From: Holdemanella sp.
Lineage (GTDB): Bacteria > Bacillota_I > Bacilli_A > Erysipelotrichales > Erysipelotrichaceae
NCBI GenBank assembly: GCA_021442845.1
Contig: JABUSD010000051.1
Span: 1 to 7,630, forward strand
Length of the DNA stretch: 7,630 nucleotides
Reading direction: 5' to 3'
The notes under the pieces were generated by a model. The model was given only the letters and a program-made list of their open reading frames with translations, was not told the origin of the DNA and searched no databases. Shown here piece after piece: positions 1 through 5,557 of the stretch. The stretch's first letter is position 1. The number at the start of each line of letters is the position of its first letter. The position numbers and the translations under genes are program-made.

Positions 1-246
1 TTTTGCATTTTTCTCTTTTTCAATTCCTAAATTACGACAATAAGTAACACCGTGTTTATCACATTCATATACATTGATATATAAACATTCCTTATATTCA
101 TCAACGAGATCTTTTACATCTTCACTATTCTTATCTAAAATAAGAACAGTTTCAAAATCTTGAAAAGAACTATCCTTTAAAGATACAAAACACTCCTTTA
201 AATAGTTTTTATATTGATAGAATGGTATGACAATACTTAATTTCAT
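1..246 (-). CDS. Family 2 glycosyltransferase, N-terminal part (cut by window edge)
   Basis: The frame opens at an ATG (244-246) and stays open for 82 codons to the window edge, so the C-terminus is missing. I translated it by hand. It begins MKLSIVIPFYQYKNYLKEC, the first beta-strand and helix of GT-A fold family 2 glycosyltransferases (usual form SIVIPxYN...L..CL.SL). Near residues 34-43 the sequence VLILDKNSED sits where the nucleotide-binding VDDGSTD motif is expected; the second Asp is Lys here. Residues around 71-76 (CRNLGI) match the family's ARNxGI. An AAGGAGG (256-262) lies 9 bases before the ATG, and the tagD stop is 17 bases upstream. As the last visible gene of a tagGHD operon it probably adds a sugar or primer to the wall polymer. 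In some Firmicutes such a domain is fused to a CDP-glycerol glycerophosphotransferase, but the visible part cannot show this. Confidence 0.8.
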   Translation of the reverse strand, partial: MKLSIVIPFYQYKNYLKECFVSLKDSSFQDFETVLILDKNSEDVKDLVDEYKECLYINVYECDKHGVTYCRNLGIEKEKNAK

Positions 247-263
247 ACACCAATTCCTCCTTT

Positions 264-656
264 TTATTTTTTCAAATCCTGCTTAATCTGTGTTGAAGAG
301 ATTCCTTCTGTACGTGGTAAATAGATAACTTCTACACCTTGTTCTTTTAAGAAATCAAATTTACCTTTCCAGTCATCTCCCATAACAAATATGTCAACAT
401 CATATTTTTCACAGTCGGTTTTTTTCTGTTCCCAGTTCGTTTCTGGAATCACTTCATCTACATATCGTATAGCCTTTACGATTTCCATACGATCTGTATC
501 CTTAATCTGACAAATCTTTCCTTTTTCTTCCCAATTGAACTTATCCGTGCTTACCGCAACAATTAGATAATCACCTAATTCCTTTGCACGTTTCAATATG
601 TTCAAATGTCCAATGTGAAATAAATCAAATGTACCGTACGTAATTACTTTTTTCAT
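264..656 (-). CDS. tagD: Glycerol-3-phosphate cytidylyltransferase TagD
   Basis: This cytoplasmic enzyme makes CDP-glycerol from CTP and sn-glycerol 3-phosphate, the activated unit for poly(glycerol phosphate) teichoic acid. The 130-residue protein is the normal length for the family (about 130). Hallmarks are visible in order: GTFDLFHIGH at residues 8-17 with the nucleotidyltransferase HIGH motif at 14-17, STDKFN at 36-41, DRMEIV at 55-60, and the second signature RTEGISST at 115-122, which contacts CTP in this family. The stop of tagH (TAG, 666-668) overlaps the Shine-Dalgarno AGGAGG (662-667), which is 5 bases before the ATG, so tagD is almost certainly co-transcribed and perhaps translationally coupled with tagH. 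Its place beside the exporter genes argues that the exported polymer contains glycerol phosphate. A related ethanolamine-phosphate or FAD-type cytidylyl/adenylyltransferase is unlikely given the close match along the whole length. Confidence 0.95.
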   Translation of the reverse strand: MKKVITYGTFDLFHIGHLNILKRAKELGDYLIVAVSTDKFNWEEKGKICQIKDTDRMEIVKAIRYVDEVIPETNWEQKKTDCEKYDVDIFVMGDDWKGKFDFLKEQGVEVIYLPRTEGISSTQIKQDLKK

Positions 657-665
657 AGTTTCCTC

Positions 666-1493
666 CTATAATTTAAATAATCTTCGAAAAAAACTCTTCT
701 TCTTCTGTTTAGCAAGAAGTCTCTTCTTAAACTTCTCATCAAGGAATGCCTGTTTCTTTTTTCCTTTTAATGCGTTTAACTCATCTACATAGGCACTATA
801 ATGTTCACATACTTCCTTAACATCTCCATATTCTACAAGCATACCACCTTCAATCCACATAGCAGACTTGCAGAAATCCATTACCTGCTGTAAAGAGTGG
901 GAAATAAAGAAAATTGTCTTTCCTTCTTCATCTCTTAGCTGCATCATACGATCTAGACATTTCTTTGCGAATCCTTTATCTCCTACCGATAATGCTTCAT
1001 CAACAATAAAGATATCAGGATTTAAAGCAAGTGATATAGAGAATCCAAGTCTTGATTTCATACCACTTGAATATTTTTTTACAGGCTGATATAAGAAATC
1101 ACCTAATTCAGCAAAATTAATTACACTATCGGTAATTTCTTCAATTCGCTTTTTCTTTAATCCCATCAAGGCCCCTTTTACTTTGATATTTTCAAGTCCA
1201 GTAAGCTGAGGATTCAATCCTGTATTAATCGCAACTAAAGCCTGTTCTCCATTAATTGTAATTTTTCCTTCATCAATATCTGAAATTCCTGCAAGAACGA
1301 GTGAAATTGTTGATTTTCCGGAACCATTGGTTCCTAAAATTCCAACTACATCCCCTTTTTTTACCTTAAAAGAAATATCCTTTAAAGCATAGAATCGCTG
1401 ATTTGACGTCTTATGCTGATTGTTCTTGTTTCTAAGTTCATAGATTTTAGAAACATGTTCAACAACAACTGCATATTCCTGATTATTTTCCAT
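666..1493 (-). CDS. tagH: Teichoic acid / polysaccharide export ABC transporter ATPase TagH
   Basis: This is the ATP-binding subunit that, with the TagG permease, moves an undecaprenyl-linked polymer across the membrane. Over 275 residues one sees Walker A GTNGSGKST at 54-62, the ABC signature YSSGMKSR at 141-148, Walker B IFIVDEAL at 161-168 with catalytic Glu166, and the H-loop His199. The segment between Walker A and the signature (LNPQLTGLENIKVKGALMG) is typical of the TagH/Wzt/RfbE export branch. Compared with the roughly 530-residue Bacillus subtilis TagH it lacks the long extracytoplasmic C-terminal extension and resembles the short staphylococcal form. Instead it ends in a strongly basic tail (residues 244-275) that could lie on the inner membrane face. 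It starts 11 bases after tagG, with an AAGGGG (1501-1506) 7 bases before the ATG. The substrate is inferred from the adjacent tagD; a Wzt-type exporter of another polysaccharide is the alternative. Confidence 0.9.
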   Translation of the reverse strand: MENNQEYAVVVEHVSKIYELRNKNNQHKTSNQRFYALKDISFKVKKGDVVGILGTNGSGKSTISLVLAGISDIDEGKITINGEQALVAINTGLNPQLTGLENIKVKGALMGLKKKRIEEITDSVINFAELGDFLYQPVKKYSSGMKSRLGFSISLALNPDIFIVDEALSVGDKGFAKKCLDRMMQLRDEEGKTIFFISHSLQQVMDFCKSAMWIEGGMLVEYGDVKEVCEHYSAYVDELNALKGKKKQAFLDEKFKKRLLAKQKKKSFFRRLFKL

Positions 1494-1504
1494 TTTTATA
1501 CCCC

Positions 1505-2335
1505 TTAAATTAAATCAATAAACTTCTTCTTAAATTTAAATAATAGAGCACATCCGATTGCAAACAATAAAAGTGTTAGTCCCCAGAAATATAAAGTAGT
1601 GGCTGGGTGATCTAAAAATGTTTTTCCATAGAAAACTGAATCACGATATCCAGTAATGATATAATTGATTGGATTCAATTTCATAATATAATTTAAAACA
1701 GTATGATATGGAACACTCTTTCCAAATTTACATTCCCAAAGAATTGGTGAAAAATACATCAGCATTCGCGTTATTGATGTTACAAACTTTTTAACATCAC
1801 GCCATAACATTGTAAGAACGGATAAAATCATTGAAATTGATTCCATCAATACAAAGGAACAGAATGCATAATATATAAGTCCTAACCAATATATATTTGG
1901 AAAATAGCCAAAAATAAACAATAAAATTACCGCAATCAGCATCATACAAAGATGGTTAAAGAATTCTTTGCAGACAACTGTTGCTGGCAATACAGATACT
2001 GGAAATTTCATCTTTGTGATTACATTTGTCTTTGAGAATATCGCACTACATCCATTTGTGATGCAAGGCTGGCAAAACCACCATGCAGCATATCCGATAA
2101 TAAGCCATGGAAGATATGGAATAACAATTCCATTGACTTCAATTGGTTTACGATTCCATGCGACACCAAAAACTAACCAATATGTAAAAACCTGAATAGA
2201 GGGAGAAGCAAAATTCCAGAATATACCAAATTTTGAATCTCTCATATCTGCCAATAGTTCATATTTGGCAATACTGTAGATTCGATATACATTTGAAAAA
2301 TTTTCTTTGACTACATATCGTATACTTTTAAACAT
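1505..2335 (-). CDS. tagG: Teichoic acid / polysaccharide export ABC transporter permease TagG
   Basis: The 276-residue membrane protein has the length and layout of ABC-2 type polymer exporters (TagG, Wzm). By eye there are about six hydrophobic stretches, near residues 38-60, 70-90, 113-143, 148-177, 185-203 and 246-267. A charged N-terminal cytoplasmic part comes first (KYELLADMRDSKFGIFWNF, residues 24-42), matching the family's LxxRDxKxRYxxSxLG amphipathic entry region. The conserved LWRDVKKF (177-184) and NPINYIITGYRDSVFYG (221-237) segments are present. With TagH it would flip lipid-linked wall polymer to the outer face. The start is set by AAGGAG (2342-2347) 6 bases before ATG 2333-2335. 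Another ATG 4 bases upstream is out of frame and sits only 2 bases from that Shine-Dalgarno. It is the first gene of the envelope operon, directly after the terminator of the rpoE unit. Confidence 0.9.
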   Translation of the reverse strand: MFKSIRYVVKENFSNVYRIYSIAKYELLADMRDSKFGIFWNFASPSIQVFTYWLVFGVAWNRKPIEVNGIVIPYLPWLIIGYAAWWFCQPCITNGCSAIFSKTNVITKMKFPVSVLPATVVCKEFFNHLCMMLIAVILLFIFGYFPNIYWLGLIYYAFCSFVLMESISMILSVLTMLWRDVKKFVTSITRMLMYFSPILWECKFGKSVPYHTVLNYIMKLNPINYIITGYRDSVFYGKTFLDHPATTLYFWGLTLLLFAIGCALLFKFKKKFIDLI

Positions 2336-2349
2336 ACATTTCTCCTTAT

Positions 2350-2373
2350 AATCAATTTATAATATACTACAAA
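2350..2373 (-). promoter_or_regulatory. Possible weak promoter region for tagGHD
   Basis: Between the terminator and the tagG ribosome binding site there is only an AT-rich run containing TATATT (2361-2366) and an overlapping TATTAT (2359-2364), either of which could serve as a -10 box. At 17-base spacing I find no good -35 box (TTTTTT or TTTTAA, which fall in the T-tract of the terminator) and no TGn extension. The operon needs an entry point, but the site is uncertain. Transcription could instead enter by read-through of the upstream terminator. Confidence 0.25.
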
Positions 2374-2422
2374 AATAACATTTAAAAAAGTCTACCTCGC
2401 TCGGTAGACTTTTCCTGCACAT
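2357..2422 (-). CDS. Possible 21-codon leader peptide running through the terminator
   Basis: An ATG at 2420-2422 opens a frame of 21 codons ending in TAA at 2357-2359. The peptide starts MCRKSLPSEV and ends CYFCSIL, with three cysteines. The Shine-Dalgarno is strong: AAGGAG at 2428-2433, with 5 bases to the ATG. The frame crosses both arms of the terminator hairpin and stops just before the AAGGAG of tagG (2342-2347). I do not recognise the peptide. It could be a leader peptide that lets ribosomes keep the hairpin open and couple tagG expression to translation, a remnant of a lost gene, or chance in purine-rich sequence. Only the frame and its ribosome binding site are seen; the function is inference. 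Confidence 0.3.
   Translation of the reverse strand: MCRKSLPSEVDFFKCYFCSIL
2381..2413 (-). terminator. Rho-independent terminator after rpoE
   Basis: On the minus strand, an 11-base stem (arms 2403-2413 and 2386-2396, core AGTCTACC / GGTAGACT) with a 6-base loop GAGCGA is followed by a run of six T (2384-2389). It lies about 70 bases beyond the rpoE stop and 46 bases or so before the tagG start, so it separates the housekeeping block from the tag operon. The stem is perfectly paired and is the only good hairpin plus T-run noticed in the window's intergenic DNA. The plus-strand side has only four T, so its direction fits the genes. Confidence 0.88.
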
Positions 2423-2480
2423 TCCTTCTCCTTTCTAAAATTATTGTACAAATTCATTGTGACAAAATTTAGAAATTTGA

Positions 2481-2804
2481 TTAATTTTCCTGTGGTTCTT
2501 CCTTTTCTTCCACTTCCATTGATTCTTCTTGTTCCTCTTCTTCTTCATCAACGGCAATAGAATCTGTATCAAGAACATTTTCTGACATTTTATGTCTAGA
2601 ACGAAGATCCCATACATTTCCAGGAAGATTAATATAACGGCTGTCAATAGATAAGTCTGTATAAAATTGAGCGATGTTATCTTCAAACTGAGATTGGTTA
2701 TATCCCATTTCTGCACTTACAAGTTTCCAAAGATTAATAAAAGGCATCGGTTCCTTATTTTCTTTTAATACACCATAAGCAACTTCAATCATCGATTTTT
2801 TCAT
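2481..2804 (-). CDS. rpoE: DNA-directed RNA polymerase delta subunit
   Basis: This is the small Firmicute-specific RNA polymerase subunit that promotes release of polymerase from nucleic acid, speeds recycling and sharpens promoter selectivity. Residues 1-70 form the HARE-HTH domain, with recognisable AYGVLKENKEPMPFINLWKL and, near the domain end, FYTDLSIDSRYINLPGNVWDLR. After this comes the expected disordered acidic tail: of residues 79-107, 16 are Asp or Glu, including five consecutive Glu (87-91). At 107 residues it is clearly shorter than the Bacillus subtilis protein (about 173), the loss being in the tail. It begins 18 bases after argS; AAGGAG (2816-2821) is 11 bases before the ATG, a slightly long spacing, and touches the argS stop. 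It is the last gene before the terminator. Despite its symbol it is not the sigma-E factor. Confidence 0.92.
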   Translation of the reverse strand: MKKSMIEVAYGVLKENKEPMPFINLWKLVSAEMGYNQSQFEDNIAQFYTDLSIDSRYINLPGNVWDLRSRHKMSENVLDTDSIAVDEEEEEQEESMEVEEKEEPQEN

Positions 2805-2822
2805 AACTAAACTCTCTCCTTA

Positions 2823-4463
2823 TTACATTGATTCCACGGCTTCAACACCAATACATCCTAGTGCATTCGCCAATACAATTTGAGTGGCTTTCACTAAAGC
2901 TAAACGTTGTCCACTCAACTCTAAATTGTTTTTATCCACAACTTTACATGCATTGTAGAAGCTATGGAATTTTGAAGCTAAATTCTGAATGTAGTGACAC
3001 ATCTTATGAACCTGTCGAGTCTTTGCACTATCTACAATGACCTTATTAAAGTCCTGAAGTGTCTTCATTAATTCAATTTCCTTTTCATCTTTCAACAATT
3101 CAAAAGATGTAGCAATTTCAATATCCTGTGCCTGTCTTTGAATTGAACACATTCTCGCGTGTGCATATTGAGCATAATATACAGGATTATCATTTGATTT
3201 CTTTGTCGCAAGTTCAATATCAAAATCTAAATGCGAATCCAAGGCACGCTGTACAAAGAAATAACGAGCTGCATCCACACCAACTCTATCAATTAATTCA
3301 TTGATTGTCGTAGCATTTCCTAAACGCTTTGACATCTTTACTTCTTCTCCATTCGATACAAGGCGAACCATCTGAATGATATCAACAAATAGATGATCTG
3401 GATTATTTCCTAAAGCTTCCATACTTGCTTTTAAACGTGATATATATCCATGATGATCAGCACCAAAGAAATCAACCAGAATATCAAATCCTCTTTGATA
3501 TTTATTGTTGTGATAAGCGATATCTGGTACTAGATATGTATAAGAACCATCCTGTTTTCTTAATACACGATCTTTATCATCTCCGAACTCTGTCGTCTTA
3601 AACCACATAGCACCTTCATGATAATAGATATGACCTTTATCTTCAAGGATTTTTAATGCATTATCTACATAACCACAATCACGAATTGTCTGTTCACTTG
3701 ACCATACATCAAAATCAACACGATAACGTAATAAATCCTTTTTTATCTTATCCAATTCAAATTTAATTCCTTCTTTTCTGAAGAATAATAAATTTTCATC
3801 ATTAATTTCTAAATATGCATCTGGATATAATCTGGCAAGTTCAAATCCTTTTTCTTCTAGATCTTTTCCCATATATCCATCTTTACCAATTTCAAAATCT
3901 AAACCATGAGCCTGGCGATAACGAGCATTTAATGATAGAGCAAGATTAGTAATCTGATTTCCTGCATCATTGACATAATATTCTCTTGTTACATCATATC
4001 CAGCTTTTTTCATAATACGAGAACAACTATCACCCCATGCAGCTCCTCTTGCATGTCCTAAATGCAGGGAACCTGTAGGATTGGCAGATACATATTCTAA
4101 ATTTACCTTAATCCCATTCGGTGACTGTGTACCATATTCTTCCTTCTTTTCTAAAATCTCAGCAATGACTTTTGAAAAACTATCTTTTTCCAATGTAAAA
4201 TTAATAAATCCTGGACCTGCAATATCTACATTTGAAACAGATAATCCATTTAAATCCAATGCATTTACAATCGTTGTTGCGATTTCTCTAGGATTTTTTC
4301 TTACCTGTCTTGTCAGCTGCATTGCACAGTTACTTGATAAATCGCCCTGATTCTTATTCTTTGGCTTTTCGATAACAATTTTATCCAATTCCAGTTCAAT
4401 TTCATATTCTTTTTTTATAGCTTGTTGTAAAGCTTTTTTAATATTCATATCAATGGATGGCAT
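2823..4463 (-). CDS. argS: Arginyl-tRNA synthetase
   Basis: This class Ia aminoacyl-tRNA synthetase charges tRNA-Arg with arginine in the cytoplasm. The 546-residue length is normal. Residues 1 to about 90 are the N-terminal Add-1 domain that reads the tRNA D-loop (NQGDLSSNCAMQL at 38-50, then AGPGFINF). The catalytic core has NLEYVSANPTGSLHLGHARG (121-140) with the HIGH-type HLGH at 134-137, YVNDAGNQ (163-170), and VPDIAYH...FGADHHGY (312-340). The KMSKR loop is at 376-380; it is the canonical form, whereas many ArgRS have lost its second Lys. The C-terminal helical DALR anticodon-binding domain follows, with YYAQYAHAR at 429-437 and the typical terminal Met. The gene overlaps the end of the DUF1934 gene by 14 bases. 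No T-box or other leader precedes it, so its regulation must come from the promoter ahead of the DUF1934 gene or further upstream. Confidence 0.97.
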   Translation of the reverse strand: MPSIDMNIKKALQQAIKKEYEIELELDKIVIEKPKNKNQGDLSSNCAMQLTRQVRKNPREIATTIVNALDLNGLSVSNVDIAGPGFINFTLEKDSFSKVIAEILEKKEEYGTQSPNGIKVNLEYVSANPTGSLHLGHARGAAWGDSCSRIMKKAGYDVTREYYVNDAGNQITNLALSLNARYRQAHGLDFEIGKDGYMGKDLEEKGFELARLYPDAYLEINDENLLFFRKEGIKFELDKIKKDLLRYRVDFDVWSSEQTIRDCGYVDNALKILEDKGHIYYHEGAMWFKTTEFGDDKDRVLRKQDGSYTYLVPDIAYHNNKYQRGFDILVDFFGADHHGYISRLKASMEALGNNPDHLFVDIIQMVRLVSNGEEVKMSKRLGNATTINELIDRVGVDAARYFFVQRALDSHLDFDIELATKKSNDNPVYYAQYAHARMCSIQRQAQDIEIATSFELLKDEKEIELMKTLQDFNKVIVDSAKTRQVHKMCHYIQNLASKFHSFYNACKVVDKNNLELSGQRLALVKATQIVLANALGCIGVEAVESM

Positions 4464-4833
4464 AATTCTCCTCCTTATCCATTTCTAACATAAAATGAAA
4501 TAACTGATTTATATCTTCGTTCAACATATATTGAACCTCAATACAATTTTCATTTATTTTATATAGAGTTGTCCTACATTTCAAGTCAATTGTTCCAAAC
4601 TCCGTTTCGATATGACCTTTTGTCGTATTATTTAAACGAAGCGTTAACTCAAGAATATAATCCGCTTCACTTTTAATAATCATTCCATTTTTCCATACTT
4701 TCCATGTATACATTCTTTCCTGATTACCAAATATATACAATGTTCCTTCGTTTTTTAATGGCTCTATATGAACATCTCCATTAAATAAAATTTCTTTTTG
4801 AATAACATCTATTAAAGTAATTTTTTTTATCAT
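4450..4833 (-). CDS. DUF1934 family beta-barrel protein (YwiB-like)
   Basis: This 127-residue protein resembles the DUF1934 family, small cytoplasmic beta-barrel proteins whose Bacillus member YwiB lies beside argS. Their function is unknown. Visible family-like features are the alternating hydrophobic N-terminal strand, EGTLYIF near 29-35, a Trp/Lys pair of strands (YTWKVWKNGMIIKS, 42-55), and the C-terminal pattern FGTIDLKCRTTLYKI followed by IEVQYMLN (79-105). No signal peptide or membrane segment is evident. Its start is unusual: no Shine-Dalgarno precedes the ATG, an in-frame stop (4849-4851) lies only five codons upstream, and no alternative start codon lies between. A good promoter sits immediately upstream, so the message may be leaderless. 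The 14-base overlap with argS suggests translational coupling. The family call rests on length, pattern and the argS neighbour, so it is less certain than the neighbouring calls. Confidence 0.72.
   Translation of the reverse strand: MIKKITLIDVIQKEILFNGDVHIEPLKNEGTLYIFGNQERMYTWKVWKNGMIIKSEADYILELTLRLNNTTKGHIETEFGTIDLKCRTTLYKINENCIEVQYMLNEDINQLFHFMLEMDKEENYAIH
4464..4477 (-). promoter_or_regulatory. Ribosome binding site that fixes the argS start
   Basis: AAGGAGG (4470-4476), a near-perfect Shine-Dalgarno, lies 6 bases before the ATG at 4461-4463, inside the 3' end of the DUF1934 gene. A second in-frame ATG five codons later (4446-4448, giving MNIKK) would be 21 bases away, so the first ATG is preferred. 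Confidence 0.8.
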
Positions 4834-4842
4834 AGCGAAGAG

Positions 4843-4870
4843 ATAATATCATATATTTATTTTTTTTCAA
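4843..4870 (-). promoter_or_regulatory. Sigma-A promoter for DUF1934-argS-rpoE
   Basis: On the minus strand, a -35 box TTGAAA (4865-4870; 5 of 6 to TTGACA) and a -10 box TATTAT (4843-4848; 5 of 6 to TATAAT) are 16 bases apart. The -10 is preceded by TGA (4849-4851), an extended -10 TGn element. Transcription would be expected to begin near 4836, only about 3 bases before the DUF1934 ATG. It lies in the largest gap of the housekeeping block. No terminator was seen ahead of it, so read-through from mfd-rqcP-Nudix is also likely. Confidence 0.6.
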
Positions 4871-4896
4871 TTAATTTATAAGAATAAATGATTCTT

Positions 4897-5295
4897 TTAC
4901 CCTATTTCTTTTTGTATTTTACTATAATTCGCTTCAAGACATTCAACAAGCTGTCGATCTGCTTCAAAAAAATTATAATCATAGATATGCTCTGGTGTTG
5001 TCCATATAAATTCTTCATGTTCCAAACATTGAGGAATTTGTGATGAAGTACATAAAAAACTGGTTAGTTCTATATGCATTCCATCCTGAAAATCTACACT
5101 TGTCATAAAAGGAATGATTTTCTCTAAAGTGATTCCACATTCTTCTTTCCACTCACGGATAAGAGCTTCTTCTTTTGTTTCATTCTTTTCAACTTTTCCA
5201 CCAGGAAATTCATATTTTCCTTTAGATGAGCCATACTTCCTTTTGGCAATCAGAACTTTTTCATCTTTAATAAAGATACCACATACAACATCCAT
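4897..5295 (-). CDS. Nudix hydrolase (MutT / CTP pyrophosphohydrolase-like)
   Basis: The protein hydrolyses a nucleoside diphosphate linked to another moiety, most likely an oxidised or non-canonical (d)NTP, with Mg2+. In its 132 residues the full Nudix box GX5EX7REUXEEXGU is present at 33-55: Gly33, Glu39, Arg47-Glu48, Glu51-Glu52, Gly54, Ile55. The position that is usually Leu/Ile/Val is Trp49. The N-terminus (VVCGIFIKDEKVLIAKRKYG) and FPGGKVEKNE match MutT-like sanitisers, which keep this lysine-arginine stretch and the short length. The C-terminal EFIWTTPEHIYDYNFFEADRQLV matches the MutT pattern W...EL..Y.F..AD..IV. The ATG is 1 base after the rqcP stop with only a weak purine-rich stretch before it, so translation is probably coupled to rqcP. 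The exact substrate cannot be read from sequence; 8-oxo-dGTP and 5-methyl-dCTP/CTP are both known for close relatives. Confidence 0.9.
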   Translation of the reverse strand: MDVVCGIFIKDEKVLIAKRKYGSSKGKYEFPGGKVEKNETKEEALIREWKEECGITLEKIIPFMTSVDFQDGMHIELTSFLCTSSQIPQCLEHEEFIWTTPEHIYDYNFFEADRQLVECLEANYSKIQKEIG

Positions 5296-5296
5296 C

Positions 5297-5557
5297 TTAT
5301 TCTTCTACTTTCTTTTCGCTAATAATTTCAAATAATAACTGCGCATTCTGTTTGGATACCTGTTTCTGGATATCCATTACTTTTACAGTAAGAATACGGA
5401 TACCAAATTGAATTTCAATGATATCACCAATTTCTACTTCACTACTTGGTTTAGCAATTCGATCATTAATTTTAATACGACCCTGCAAAGCTAATTCCTT
5501 AGCCGCTTCTCTTCTTTTTAAAATACGGGATGTCTTTAAATATTTATCAATTCGCAT
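5297..5557 (-). CDS. rqcP: RqcP (YabO), S4-domain ribosome quality-control factor
   Basis: RqcP binds obstructed 50S subunits carrying peptidyl-tRNA and, together with RqcH, supports C-terminal alanine tailing that marks the stalled chain for degradation. The protein is 86 residues, the same length as I recall for Bacillus subtilis YabO. The N-terminus MRIDKYLKTSRILKRREAAK is an S4 RNA-binding motif with the basic KRR cluster typical of this family. It is followed by LQGRIKINDRIAKPSSEVEIGD (24-45), the second half of the S4 fold, and a strand-rich end. Older annotation calls such proteins Hsp15/HslR-like heat-shock proteins. The start overlaps the mfd end by 11 bases; GGAGG (5567-5571), lying inside mfd, is 9 bases before the ATG. 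Whether this genome encodes RqcH cannot be seen here. Confidence 0.92.
   Translation of the reverse strand: MRIDKYLKTSRILKRREAAKELALQGRIKINDRIAKPSSEVEIGDIIEIQFGIRILTVKVMDIQKQVSKQNAQLLFEIISEKKVEE

Noticed and set aside
868..1089. Plus-strand open frames inside tagH, tagG, argS, Nudix, rqcP and mfd (this is one example)
   Set aside because: All lie antisense within well-supported genes, have no family resemblance and no convincing ribosome binding site noticed.
2337..2339. Upstream ATG as the start of tagG
   Set aside because: It is out of frame with tagG, ends after three codons (Met-Tyr-Val), and is only 2 bases from the Shine-Dalgarno; the next ATG, at 6 bases, fits better.
2438..2465. Promoter TTGTCA with a 16-base spacer ahead of the 21-codon frame
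   Set aside because: The -35 matches 5 of 6, but the corresponding -10 (TAATTT) matches only 3 of 6, and the better -10 TACAAT (2443-2448) is at the wrong spacing; not strong enough to list.
2441..2716. A 91-codon minus-strand frame overlapping rpoE
   Set aside because: It lies in another frame of a clear rpoE gene; its Lys/Asn-rich run is simply the delta acidic tail read out of frame.
4880..4896. AAGAAT / ATTCTT inverted repeat just after the Nudix stop as a terminator
   Set aside because: The stem is only six mostly A-T pairs with a 5-base loop, and no T-run follows on the minus strand, so it should not terminate transcription.
4464..4896. T-box or other tRNA-sensing leader for argS
   Set aside because: The region upstream of argS is coding (DUF1934 gene) and the 63-base gap before that is too short for a T-box; no T-box-like sequence or antiterminator was seen.
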